Assembly: GCF_900142135.1 (NCBI RefSeq)
Contig: NZ_FQZU01000045.1
Coordinates: 1-43,191, forward strand
Source of the DNA: Desulfatibacillum alkenivorans DSM 16219
GTDB lineage: Bacteria; Desulfobacterota; Desulfobacteria; Desulfobacterales; Desulfatibacillaceae
Direction: 5' to 3'
Length of the DNA stretch: 43,191 nucleotides
Shown here one piece after another: positions 21,201 to 27,302 of the stretch. The notes under the pieces are model-generated. The model was given only the letters and a program-made list of their open reading frames with translations, was not told the DNA's origin and ran no database searches. Position numbers and translations under genes: made by a program. Within the stretch, counting starts at the first letter, position 1, and each line of letters begins with the position of its first letter.

Positions 21201-21332
21201 ATGAAGTGGGACGGAAAGAACGGCGCAGGCAATTTTGTGCCTCCGGGAGTGTATCGGATCAAGGTCATTGCAACGGATTCGGAGGGCAATAAGTCCGAAG
21301 ACGCCAATGCATTGTTGATAGTGTTTTATTAA
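9288..21332 (+). CDS. 4014-residue secreted dockerin/PKD/propeller/LamG protein
   Basis: The ATG at 9288 has GGAGG 6 nt upstream and opens a classic Sec signal peptide (cleavage probably after A26, AQA). A TTG-initiated reading from 9192 is rejected because it would bury that signal. Domain order: N-terminal type I dockerin with two Ca-binding loops (residues 29-83); NHL-like propeller repeats of the form DGSVWVADxxNxxVVRL; three PKD domains; a long mosaic of further PKD, MAM-like, LamG-like and NHL blocks; three FlgD-Ig-like domains (20413-21332). I count 16 PKD domains with WDFDGDG/VTDNDG hallmarks, four of them interrupted by large insertions. There is no LPxTG, PEP-CTERM or other recognised C-terminal sorting signal. 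It is the first gene of a six-gene operon and is probably a surface-exposed scaffold or adhesin; the ligand is unknown. Confidence 0.88.
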   Translation: MPRKISILILIGVAAAMLLSPQLAQALPGDINGSGRVDGYDLISFGLANGSSSGDANWNPQADMDGNGIVDAADLDMLSTHFGRVGVSYGLWAANNYSDYYTTLRKISDKNNILWEKTGFNYPNFVAPDITDGSAWVSESNNSRICKVDGFDGSRLVTVNGVYCQKASVNYKDGSVWIADSSLNAVVRLAPGIPDGYNISTDTGFHKVITGFSSPYGISVDPEAGIVWVADTSNSRVVRLNEDAADGYNVATDTGSHFVVTNSGASANMNWPTCVSANYSDGSVWVASTYNDKVMKFNSTGDVKLVEISGYSNPTFVQVNPTDGSVWVIDDSLGKVFRYTKDGALIYEYSGVGSAKSLAVNPLDGSCWVMANSDPTIRRLSPNGALLETMSGIYSINSLAIVPDETMSRYPTAEASASENAPDLGETVNFTGVGSDSDGQIVKYEWDFDGDGVFDYTSTDTGSTGHSYDTPGIYTPIFRVTDNEYLTATDCSLVIRAGSLTAIAGADVVTGTAPLTVNFTGTFIDPVDGKVDTYQWDFDGDAGFEYYSETTGNVQHVYSEAGVYNAVFKVTDGAANDTDSIQIMVSQSPPKATASAAPKSGERPLVVSLTGTATDADGSVVYYEWDFDGDGVYDWQSTVNGQTSITYSNAGTFSPVFRATDNDGLTDTDSVAINVTLIPPDAVITSTATTAYAPGTITFGGGSSTDADGSIATYEWNFDGSLGDVETVFFDNMEADNNNWEAESPWAIGSTDAYSGSRCWSTGHYGNYANNLDADLVFGPFDFTQAVTATLSFMHRMDMPDYDYAYVSYSLNNGASWSYIWYDYWEVSSGWQQKVLSLDNYCGKDNVLLKFRFYSNNTTTEATGWWIDDVAVKTRGYAWTSTANPTIDHQFAETGDYTVRLRVTDNDGYQDYAQYNVTIAPDNRPMADLSADVTSGAPGLTVNFTGSGQVISGTITSYQWNFGEEYVWVADYYANEVVRLSSNSSEELARVGGFNSPFSVAVDSNTGRVWVADSYNDALVLLSADGRYEIQRITGFNYPTYVSVDESDGSAWVIDSSANKVFKYSVKGEKLAEYGGFSSPKMSSLNSSDGSIWIADGYNHRIVHLDSTGAFLKSVRGFSYPEGVAVNPNDGTIWVSNTSAGNVIRLDASVPDGYDISLDTGKHTVVGGISGPYEIVVDPTDNTVWVITPNADKLIHISADGTTELSRTGSFVDPYYMALNWEAGQVWVSSYYGNYVTLLDEDGQEIRQYTGFYYPRDVDAAQKAGTIQTTANGGSQSHTYNSPGVYYAALTVTTAEGLTSTDTVQITVRALPTVTAESSVAAGSAPLEVFLSADAQDMDGPIVLYQWDFDGDGSFDYSSASVSPVRHVYSSGGVYNATVTVTDADGNTATDSVTITVADANPAAYAQAAPKDGSAPLTVAFSGSGSDPDGQIVKYEWDFTSDGSYEYSSTSTAATNNVYNSDGTYTATLRVTDDDGLTGTDTVSITVSQSGTPKAMLDGDPTRGHASLDVCFFIHGQDPDGSISAYSVDFDGDGQSDADFASPPTVFGDDAELDYNNGTATGTWARTTEEAHSGSYSWTDSPDGDYDPSTDYELQSNTIDLSAATAPKLVYWEKYALADSDYIYTYVSGNDGGSWTQLYYTGHNVTQGSWTRREFDLSSYAGNATVKVKFRILTNAGTTADGWYLDDVFVGDCVSHTYGAPGAYQAILTVTDNEAKTATDKEAIAALSSSDDTFIWVADTSHDQVKKYNREGDLLATITGFDDPYDVEVDPSTSNVWVSDRYKDRLVLLDAGVFDAYDVNAEYTTDDVDASRYGGVFGSTAVITATGRFNNGLDTGGGGYVLVPYDPSFDVQSFTYEAWIKPVSTGRALFMRTNAQGGNELLVWLYDADTIQVTLDDSNYYFDGSGSFLDGSYHHVAVVHDAVADTVTCYVDGTQFGNQKSVSKTLNFSRSHLLIGADFDGYNSSIGDFYKGLMDDVRFWNAARSSASISTYMNTELNGNEAGLVSYWKMENSSVPFHKIATGVDECLRISVDPADGSVWAADHNHGRVVKYDVNGVQQAEVIGLGGPEGVDVDPVNRTLWFTDTDNDRVISMTADFTGTVIGGIMGAAEDSTSNGNDAAMLGNAAVKPGHLSNSIYLDGSGDYLTVSSDAALDVQDFTAEAWVSSTSANYRAILMRGNSSGGNEIYIGFDNSTTILVYVNDTYKYFSGGFSIQDGQFHHIAIVYDSSAGTIDCYVDGEEFGSTATGVSGPLNFAASNLLIGADYDGYNTSIGDYWNGKLDDVRLWNKTRTKAEIQSTKNAALTGSENGLVGYWKMDVEDSSLRSTIYTGMDGPVDVCAYHADGGAWAAVWNGDQLVKCQPGSSSTRAMNGFDAVASVSVNQNNGQAWAADYYQQHVVKVSPTYAELVRKTGIINPYDVEVDQQTGNVWVVDHNGHVVMELAPDGTELRRLTGLYYPRAVSIDNGSKEAGTPPQAAASASPLSGDAPLDVSFTGTATDDGSITLYEWDFDNDGVYDYSSASTGSTSFTYSEPGYYNPVLRVTDDDGMTGYNSSVSIVVGPPRVVCSAIPASGTAPLTTRLNAFVVGLGLDVYAQTYEWDVNSDGVYETAPSVNPYYSHKYQTGADWVATCRVTDSEGDEHFGSVTVPVAKNPPTATNNATPTSGNAPLTVKLDGGGSDSDGSLVRFEWDYDGDGVYDWVSETSMDASFTYTTAGTYNTVFRVTDNEGLTATAARTITVSDSQVAPIVTAEANPVEGVVNLSVTFTGAAVDPDEGVISLYEWDFDGDGTYDHSSAGDIEANHVYTVPGTYNARFRATDQDGLQATDDVLITVKPAGYPTAAAWADPTSGDIPLTVTFDAESSSDPDGSIVKYEWSFGAPGLWIASFSNDLVKQLKGYSVDNEIGGYDGPWDVAVDPNDGSAWVSMRYSDKVVKYDSSGSGALMEVTGFDDPRGVDVTPSDSSVWIADTYHDQVVKLNSNGSELLRIGGFNDPQYVMVDPWDDSVWVTDWYNNRVVNLDSGGVVSKTFYGFNRPLDVVLDEQDRSVWVSDHDGDRVVKFSAGTPATYDSYRPYRADSGPNNLFANNAGNVSSMAGKLGKGLYVDGSYDYLQIPSNSALDLYDFTVEAWVVADYANARCLYMRGDNSGGNELYFGVEDADSLTAVLDNGSNIFFDGAANFTDGQFHHVALTYDADAHELKAYVDGLQYGDTHPITATLDFGNSDALIGADFDTFNGSVGNFWDGVIDEVRIWNIVRTQEEINGAKDAEIGRNEAGLIAYYRMDAYHAALGGFNGPHNMAINPADQSIWIPDYYNNQMVRVNKDCTQELQRVSGFSNPVYCYLAPGSQNVWVSDYGSDKVHVIDGEGNFLKTFTGFHDPFGIDGYVAQTDYFSSGDSGYTTHAYPDLGEYVATLTVTDNDGNTDTDSVVIRAGVFPESLPGAYPTTGTAPMTVTFISNAHSPTGTIEYFMWDFNGDGVLDTSTGDWDSRRTSTRTYTYSLPGTYTASLTVTDNRGYSDTATVTINVLPPNEDGAPEAFATASPQEGNSPLEVEFTGFGKDLDGFIRKFEWDFTTDGTYDFTSTTTGATTNIYNAVGEYTATLRVTDDSGKTDTDSVKVWVKEIGAPTAHANATPTSGETALAVSFSGSADDAGTIVLYEWDFEGDGTYDYSSAASPNTTHTYTVPGSYDAVLRVTDNDGLQDTDTVNINASAGITASLSRDQFDPALGTVSINSVLTAQCKVTIYIKDRVGAVVRKLVDQAVRNPGYYSDAWDGKDDSGDLVRSGVYLFTIDYEAGGLSYTYDVTGNVNTALYYPSVTYPPTFNPFSAETNFFRYTLDGKSEVTVYIAPFTSGAGTRVKTLVMRKPQKGGSYVLVWDGTDDIGNLVDPGNYVIAVFGWRLPPNAIIVNNLPVVADLTVTPTYLNPDVYPYDDQYQATFGFNLSKVSDITVNIYDEDNYIVRTITASDVPAGAVSSMKWDGKNGAGNFVPPGVYRIKVIATDSEGNKSEDANALLIVFY
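11451..14367 (+). repeat. Two MAM/peptidase-associated-like beta-sandwich inserts
   Basis: Copies at about 11451-11910 and 13921-14367 share the order: acidic start, G-S/W-T-(S)-YSGS block, Y(A/I)Y(V/T)S-x-(N/D)-GG(A/S)SW, W-x-(K/R)-(V/E)-L/F-DLS-Y-G-(K/N), (V/L)KF+F, GW(W/Y)-(I/L)-DDV. This is the pattern of MAM-like or immune-inhibitor-A-type accessory domains. Each sits inside a PKD domain. Confidence 0.65.
14709..19142 (+). repeat. Three LamG-like (concanavalin-fold) domains
   Basis: Copies lie at about 14709-15330, 15622-16248 and 18498-19142. Each has the LamG/pentraxin landmarks L-x-(L/V)-x-(D/S)-FT-x-EAW(I/V), a MRGN/D-SGGNEL(Y) segment, DG-x-(F/Y)HH(V/I)A, (C/A)YVDG-x-(Q/E)-(F/Y)G, LLIGADFDGYN-SIG(D/N)-(F/Y)-x-G-x-(L/M/I)-D(D/E)VR-(F/L/I)WN and a final GL-(V/I)-(S/G/A)-Y-(W/Y)-(K/R)-M. 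All are embedded between NHL-like repeats. Such domains commonly bind glycans. Confidence 0.75.
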
Positions 21333-21347
21333 TTCAAGGAGCAGGCG

Positions 21348-24300
21348 ATGCATAGCCAAACCATAAAACGAGCTCTGGCATTGGTGCTGGTACTCTTCAT
21401 GTGCTTCATGTACCAGGCCAGAGTGGCCAGGGCCTACGACGCCCCATGGGACTCGGGCCATAACACGACCACTTATCCGGATCCGCCGCCCGACGGACCT
21501 CCCGGCCCGGACCCGGGACCGCCTGATCCTCCCGATCCTCCGGATCCGCCGCCGCCCGATCCTCCGGAACCGCCGGATCCGCCGCCCAAAGATCCGCCGG
21601 AGCCGCCCAAGGATAAGTGCAAACCCGACTGCAATAACACGTGCAAGCCGGACGGCACCAAGTCCCCCGTGTACGTGGACACCGGCGACTTCACCCTGGG
21701 CTTTGTGGATTTGGATATCGCCGGTGTGGGGCCGGCCTTAAGGCTTTCGCGGGTGTACCACTCCCAGGAAAGATTTAACGGCCCGTTCGGCTACGGCTGG
21801 GTTTCCAACCTGACCGCCAAACTGATTAAAACCGAAAGCGCTGAAGGCGTTACCGTCATCATTCGCCAGGGCAATGGAGTGCGCCTGGAGTTTGACAAGT
21901 ATGCCGACGGAACTTACGTCCCAACATCTTCAGCGGTTACGGATACTTTGACCGAGAATCCCGACGGAACCTATTTCCTGAACTGCCCGGCTTGCTCAGC
22001 CGGCTTGTCCAGGCCGTCTTACCTCTTTAACGCCCAGGGAAACCTGGAAAAGGTTGAGGACATCCTCGGCAACTCCCTGACTTTCACCTACGACGCCAAC
22101 GGCGCCCTGCAAACGGCGACCAGCAGCGCCTCCGGAAGAAGTCTGACCTTCACCGTTAATGACGCGGGAAAAATCGCAACGGTCAAGGATGACCTGGACA
22201 GGCAATGGACCTACACCTACGACCTGCTCGACAACCTGGTCAGCGTATCCGATCCCCTTAATTACAGCATCAAATACACCTACGACGAAAATCATAACCT
22301 GGTTTCCGTGGTGGATAAAAACGGCAATACCATCTGGGTGATAACCTATGATGATGACGACAAATGCACTTCCTACGGGCGGCCGGGCGCAATATTCAAC
22401 TATGAGTATTTCAACGGCTACACCGAGAAAACCGACCCGCTGAACAACAAGTATACCTATTACTTCGACAGCAACGGAAACGTAACCAAAAGCGTTCTGC
22501 CCGACGGAACCGAAATCCTGACGGAAATCAGCGCCAATGTCTGGCCCTCCAAGATCACGGACGGCAACGGCGGAGAAACGACATACACCTACAACAGCTA
22601 CGGGCAAATTCTGACCGAGACGGACGCCCTGGGCCATGTGACCACTTACACCTACGATCCCGTCTTCCAAAAGATCGCCACAAAAACCGACGCCCGCGGC
22701 AATACCTGGACCAACACCTACGATGACAACGGCAACCTGATTGAACTCCGCGATCCCCTGTCCTGCACCACCACCTTTACCTGGAACAGCGCAGGCCAGA
22801 TGCTTACCCGGACCGACGGCGAAAACAACACCTGGACCTACACCTATGACGACGCCGGGAACCAGACCTCCATAACCAACCCGGACGGAGAACAGTCCAC
22901 CTTTACCTATGACGATCTTGGCCGCATGGTGACCAAGACGGATTTCAGGGGCAATACCTGGACGACCACCTACGACTTGCTAAGCCGGGTAACCGACATA
23001 GAAGACCCGGACGGAAACCACCAGACCTTTACCTATGACGGAAACGGCAACCGGGTGACTTCCACCGACCCCAGGGGCGCAACCACCACCTTCACCTATG
23101 ATGTGGAAGGCCGCAAAACCAGCATTACGGATTCCCTGGGGAACTCCACCACCTTCACCTACGATGTCCTCGGCAACCTGCTTACGGAAACCGACCCCAG
23201 GGGAAACACCAAAACCTGGACGTACAACGAGCGCAAGCAAAAGGAAACGGTCACGGACGCCTTTGGAACCACGTCTTATACGTATGATCCCATGGGCAGA
23301 AAGTTGACCATGGTCGACGCCCGGAATAAAACGTGGAGCTATACCTACGACCTGGTGGGCAACCTGCTTACCGAGTCCGACCCGCTTGGCAACACCATAT
23401 CCTATGAGTACGACGGCGTGGGCAACCGGGTCAAGACCACGGACGGCGAGGGTAACGTCACCTATTACGAATACGACGCAGTCAACAATCAGACCAAGGT
23501 TATTATAAAAATAGGGGATACGGAGCCCGAAGCCGACGAAGACGACATCGTCTCCACCCGGGTTTTCAACTGCATTGGGCAGCGGATTTCGGAAACCAAT
23601 CCCTTGGACGAAACCACGGTTTTCAATTACGACTTCAGGAACAACGTAATTACCGAAACCAACTCCCTGGGCGAAATCAAGGCCTACTCCTACGACGAAA
23701 ACGGCAACAAGCTGAGCTTCACCACGGTCACGGGCAATGTCATTCAATACACCTACGACAAGCTGAACCGTTTGAAGACCGTGGGGGATGCCAGCGGCCT
23801 GTTCGAGACCTACGAATACGACGCCAACGGCAACAAAACAAAAATCACCGTGGCCGACGGCGCGTACCAGACCGTTACCTACACCCCCTTTAACAAGCCT
23901 GAAACCCTGACTGACGCCAGAGGAAACACCACGTCCTACGTTTATGACGAGGCGTATAACCTGGTTAAGGTCACCAATAGGCTGGGGCTGGTCACCACCC
24001 AGGAATACGACGCAGCCAACCGCCTTGTCTCCGTCACCGATCCCTTGAGCCACACCGCCAGCCTGGAGTTTGACGCGGTTGGCGCCATGGTCAAGATGAC
24101 GGACGATAAAGGCGCCGAAACCGAGTACATCTACGATGACGCCGGGCGCCTGCGGGTGGTGGAATATGCGGACGGCTCCTCAAAATCCGTCGCCTACAAC
24201 GGGGCCAACCAAATCATCAGCAAGACCGATCAAAACGGCACGCTCATCCAGTATGAACGGGACGAGGTGGGACGGATTACTTCCCGCATCTACCCCGACT

Positions 24301-26240
24301 CGTCGCAATACGACTACACTTACGACGCATTGGGCAGGCTGCTGACCGCCACGAACAACTACGGCACGGTCACCATGACCTACGACGCCGCCGGACGCAT
24401 CCTGTCCGCGAACCAGGCCGGAACCCTAACCACCTATTCCCACAATGTGATCAGCCGCACCCGCACCATCAACCATTCTTCCGGGGTTAGCGTAGTGGAG
24501 GCCTACACCCTGAGAGACAAGCTGGAAAGCGTGGGCTATGAAGGCGGAGCGACCATCGCCTCGTGGGAGTACGACTCGGTCAGCCGGCCCATCACCCGCA
24601 CCTTGGGCAACGGCCTGGAGATTGAGTACTCGTACAACCAGATCGGATGGATTACGGGGATCTCGCATAAAAACGCGGGCTCCGAATTCCTCGGCGCCTT
24701 GTACGGCTACGACCATGAAGGCAACAGGCTTTACGCCCTGCGCACCGACATGGCGAACCTGTCCCAGCAGTTCACCTACGACAACGCCCAAAGGTTGACG
24801 GAATTCCGGCGCGGCCCGCCAAACGACTCGCACGAAATTCCTTCTCCTGACTTTCAAAAAGATTGGACCTTGGACAGCCTGGGCAACTGGACCTCGGTGA
24901 CAACCAACTCCGTTACGGAAAATCGCACCCCCAACGTCATGAGCCAATACACCGACGTGGGCGGAACGAGCTACTCCTACGACTCCAACGGAAACCTCAT
25001 CAGCGACGGAGTCTACACATACACCTACGATTACGAAAACCAGTTGACCAAAGTCACCCGGATTTCCGACTCCCAGGTGATGGCGGAGTTTACGGTGGAC
25101 GCTCTTAACCGCCGGGTTAAGAAGGTCGCCGGCGGCGTTACAACAGAATATATTTACGACGACAGCCGAGTGATCGAGGAAAAGGTCTCCGGCGTGGTCA
25201 CCGCCCATTACGTATACGGCATGCGCCTGGACGAACCCGTCCTCATGCATCGCGGCGTGCAGGACCTTTACTATCACGCCGACGTGCTTGGCTCCACCAT
25301 CGCGCTGACCGACTCCACCGGGGCCGTGGTGGAAACCTACCGTTACACGCCTTACGGCCAGGTTTCCTTTTTCGACGGAAACGGCTCCTCCATCAGCCAA
25401 TCCAACGAAAGCAACCCCTTCCTGTTCACCGGTCAGCGGTATGACGAGGAAACAGGCCTCTACTACTACCGCGCCAGGTATTTGCATCCCGAGCTTGGAC
25501 GCTTCCTGAACCCCGACCCCAAGGGTTTTGTCGATGGCATGAATCTGTACGAATATGCCATGTCCAACCCTGCAAGGTACGTGGATCCCAGGGGCACGGC
25601 TACGGAGGAATGCTCCGGGGCGTCCTTCTCCTTTGACGGCACGCTTCTGAAAAAATACCTGCCGGACTTCATCGCCAAGCGCATGGGCGAGCCCACTGTC
25701 GCCTTTAATTACAAAGCCTGTAAAAAATGCTGTGGGGAAGACACCAAGCATAAGGGCGAATACCGGACTGACAAAGAACTCAGCCTGGAAGTTTCCTGGA
25801 GCGGAGACACCGGCTACATCCAAACCCCCTGGGGCGTCAGTTGGGATATTGACAACTGGCTGTTTACCTCCAAGGGTTTTATCGGCCTGGTCGCCCAGGT
25901 TAGCTGGGGCGTTTCCGGCAGTGTGGCCGGAGCCACGGATAACTGCAACGACTCCTACTCCGCCAAGGGATGCATTAACGGCAGCCTGACGCTTGCAGCG
26001 CTGTTCGGGGCGGCCATGGAGGAAAAGGACTCGGGCTGGGTTAAAGCCCATGTTTCGGGCAGCGTCACAGGCGCGGTCAACCTATGCCTGGAGGGCTCCA
26101 GCAGCGGGCTCAAACTCACCTTCGGCGGCAGTATAGGAGGCGCCATCAAAGGCACCGTCGGCATCTGGAAGTTTACTTACGAGCAGACTTTCTACGAGAT
26201 AAACCGACCATTCGGGCCATTGACGATTTTCGGAGGTTAA
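21348..26240 (+). CDS. Sec-exported RHS/YD-repeat protein with an unrecognised C-terminal domain
   Basis: This 1630-residue protein starts 15 nt after the giant gene, with AAGGAG (21336-21341) 6 nt before the ATG. It has a signal peptide ending near ARVARA, then a proline-rich linker and a Cys cluster (residues about 85-105). A DUF6531-like segment (PVYVDTGDFTLGF) follows, then dozens of YD repeats (TYDxxGNLxxxTDPxGN) that would form a shell-like spiral. The RHS core ends with YRARYLHPELGRFLNPDP, YEYAMSNP and YVDPRGTA, where RHS proteins normally self-cleave. The last ~215 residues (25590-26237) are Gly/Ser-rich with a CKKCC motif; I cannot match them to a known toxin. The signal peptide and lack of PAAR or VgrG parts argue against type VI delivery. 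It may be a surface wall-associated protein or a polymorphic toxin. Confidence 0.85.
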   Translation: MHSQTIKRALALVLVLFMCFMYQARVARAYDAPWDSGHNTTTYPDPPPDGPPGPDPGPPDPPDPPDPPPPDPPEPPDPPPKDPPEPPKDKCKPDCNNTCKPDGTKSPVYVDTGDFTLGFVDLDIAGVGPALRLSRVYHSQERFNGPFGYGWVSNLTAKLIKTESAEGVTVIIRQGNGVRLEFDKYADGTYVPTSSAVTDTLTENPDGTYFLNCPACSAGLSRPSYLFNAQGNLEKVEDILGNSLTFTYDANGALQTATSSASGRSLTFTVNDAGKIATVKDDLDRQWTYTYDLLDNLVSVSDPLNYSIKYTYDENHNLVSVVDKNGNTIWVITYDDDDKCTSYGRPGAIFNYEYFNGYTEKTDPLNNKYTYYFDSNGNVTKSVLPDGTEILTEISANVWPSKITDGNGGETTYTYNSYGQILTETDALGHVTTYTYDPVFQKIATKTDARGNTWTNTYDDNGNLIELRDPLSCTTTFTWNSAGQMLTRTDGENNTWTYTYDDAGNQTSITNPDGEQSTFTYDDLGRMVTKTDFRGNTWTTTYDLLSRVTDIEDPDGNHQTFTYDGNGNRVTSTDPRGATTTFTYDVEGRKTSITDSLGNSTTFTYDVLGNLLTETDPRGNTKTWTYNERKQKETVTDAFGTTSYTYDPMGRKLTMVDARNKTWSYTYDLVGNLLTESDPLGNTISYEYDGVGNRVKTTDGEGNVTYYEYDAVNNQTKVIIKIGDTEPEADEDDIVSTRVFNCIGQRISETNPLDETTVFNYDFRNNVITETNSLGEIKAYSYDENGNKLSFTTVTGNVIQYTYDKLNRLKTVGDASGLFETYEYDANGNKTKITVADGAYQTVTYTPFNKPETLTDARGNTTSYVYDEAYNLVKVTNRLGLVTTQEYDAANRLVSVTDPLSHTASLEFDAVGAMVKMTDDKGAETEYIYDDAGRLRVVEYADGSSKSVAYNGANQIISKTDQNGTLIQYERDEVGRITSRIYPDSSQYDYTYDALGRLLTATNNYGTVTMTYDAAGRILSANQAGTLTTYSHNVISRTRTINHSSGVSVVEAYTLRDKLESVGYEGGATIASWEYDSVSRPITRTLGNGLEIEYSYNQIGWITGISHKNAGSEFLGALYGYDHEGNRLYALRTDMANLSQQFTYDNAQRLTEFRRGPPNDSHEIPSPDFQKDWTLDSLGNWTSVTTNSVTENRTPNVMSQYTDVGGTSYSYDSNGNLISDGVYTYTYDYENQLTKVTRISDSQVMAEFTVDALNRRVKKVAGGVTTEYIYDDSRVIEEKVSGVVTAHYVYGMRLDEPVLMHRGVQDLYYHADVLGSTIALTDSTGAVVETYRYTPYGQVSFFDGNGSSISQSNESNPFLFTGQRYDEETGLYYYRARYLHPELGRFLNPDPKGFVDGMNLYEYAMSNPARYVDPRGTATEECSGASFSFDGTLLKKYLPDFIAKRMGEPTVAFNYKACKKCCGEDTKHKGEYRTDKELSLEVSWSGDTGYIQTPWGVSWDIDNWLFTSKGFIGLVAQVSWGVSGSVAGATDNCNDSYSAKGCINGSLTLAALFGAAMEEKDSGWVKAHVSGSVTGAVNLCLEGSSSGLKLTFGGSIGGAIKGTVGIWKFTYEQTFYEINRPFGPLTIFGG
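21478..21613 (+). repeat. Proline-rich low-complexity segment in the RHS gene
   Basis: Tandem PDPP/PEPP/PPKD units encoded by repeated GATCCGCCG-type hexamers lie between the signal peptide and the Cys cluster. The composition suggests an extended spacer or wall-spanning stalk. It is slippage-prone DNA. Confidence 0.8.
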
Positions 26241-26270
26241 CCGCGAACAAGTTGGGAATAGGAGTATATT

Positions 26271-27302
26271 TTGGCTCCTGAAGAAAAAAAACAAACCCGG
26301 CTTACGCCCCTCTTTGCGGTCGTGGCTGTTGTATTCGGCCTCGCTCTCGCCGGGACCGTGCACCAGATTATTCAGCAATCCGCCATGAGCCGGCAGTGGC
26401 AGCCCGTGCAGGGCGTGGTTGTAAAGGTCTCCCAGGACGGCTGGTGGAACGACCAGGAAAAACGGAGATATTACCTGGAGTATGCCTACACGGTGCAGGG
26501 AATGCCATATACGGGGTACAGGTATCACCTCAGGGAAAAATCCCTCAAGACCTACGGCGGCATTCAATACCGCTACAAGCAGGGAGACCCTATCACGGTG
26601 TACTATGACCCGGAAGATCCCGGCCGGGCGGTTCTCAGCAGGGAGTTCCTGCGCGATTGGTTCGCAGGAGTCGCTGTATTGGTCGGCCTGTTGGTGTTCG
26701 CCGTGGCTGTCATGCTTAAAGAAAGCAATGACAGCAGGACCGCGGACTCCGTGGGCGCCACGTATGACGGCGCTTCGCCTTTGCCCAATGCGCCGGGCGT
26801 GGAAGATTCCGGGGCCGTGCTAAAGCTCAACACAGGCATGTCCCTCATGTGGAAGGCGGGCGTTCCGTTTTTCGGCGGGTGTTTTATCGGCATAACGCCT
26901 TTGCTCTTGTTGACTGACAATGTCAATCCCGGCTGGGGCCTGCAGCAGTATGGCGCCATATGCTGCGCCATATGGATTGGCGCCGCCCTTCTTGCCCTGC
27001 TCATATCCCTGGGCGTTTCCTACACCCTGTACGTGGACGCCCACAAAAAGGAGATCAGGGAGGAGAGCCGCGTCGGCTTTTCAAAAGGGGAAAAAACCAT
27101 GGCCTTTAGCGAAATCTTGGAGATACGGCTTTATAGGGAGTTGTGGCGGAAGGAGAATCCCCTAAAAAATTGGATCATGTTCATCCAAAGCCAGTCCGGG
27201 CGCTCCTTGAATATTTCCAGAGGATACCGGGACTACCAAACGCCCCATGCTGATTATCTGGGCGCCATAAAGGCGCGCATCGAGTATATGATAGCAAAAT
27301 GA
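26271..27302 (+). CDS. DUF3592 membrane protein
   Basis: The start is a TTG at 26271 with AGGAG (26260-26264) 6 nt upstream; no ATG fits, because the next in-frame Met lies after the first membrane segment. The 343-residue product has one N-terminal transmembrane helix (about residues 13-32). A DUF3592-type extracytoplasmic domain follows (YTVQGMPYTGYRY, GDPITVYYDPEDPGRAVL), then a helix near 130-150, two more near 190-240, and a soluble C-terminal half ending in a PH-like segment (LEIRLYRELW ... LNISRGYRDY). Its function is unknown. Its place directly after the RHS gene makes an immunity or assembly role conceivable, but nothing in the sequence proves that. The last codons overlap the next start (ATGA). 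Confidence 0.75.
   Translation: MAPEEKKQTRLTPLFAVVAVVFGLALAGTVHQIIQQSAMSRQWQPVQGVVVKVSQDGWWNDQEKRRYYLEYAYTVQGMPYTGYRYHLREKSLKTYGGIQYRYKQGDPITVYYDPEDPGRAVLSREFLRDWFAGVAVLVGLLVFAVAVMLKESNDSRTADSVGATYDGASPLPNAPGVEDSGAVLKLNTGMSLMWKAGVPFFGGCFIGITPLLLLTDNVNPGWGLQQYGAICCAIWIGAALLALLISLGVSYTLYVDAHKKEIREESRVGFSKGEKTMAFSEILEIRLYRELWRKENPLKNWIMFIQSQSGRSLNISRGYRDYQTPHADYLGAIKARIEYMIAK

Noticed and set aside
21478-21613. CRISPR-like or tandem DNA repeat
   Set aside because: The repetition is of short proline codon units inside the RHS frame; there are no spacers or fixed-length repeats.
21348-26240. Type VI secretion Rhs effector
   Set aside because: The protein has a Sec signal peptide and proline stalk, lacks a PAAR domain, and no VgrG, Hcp or adaptor genes are nearby.
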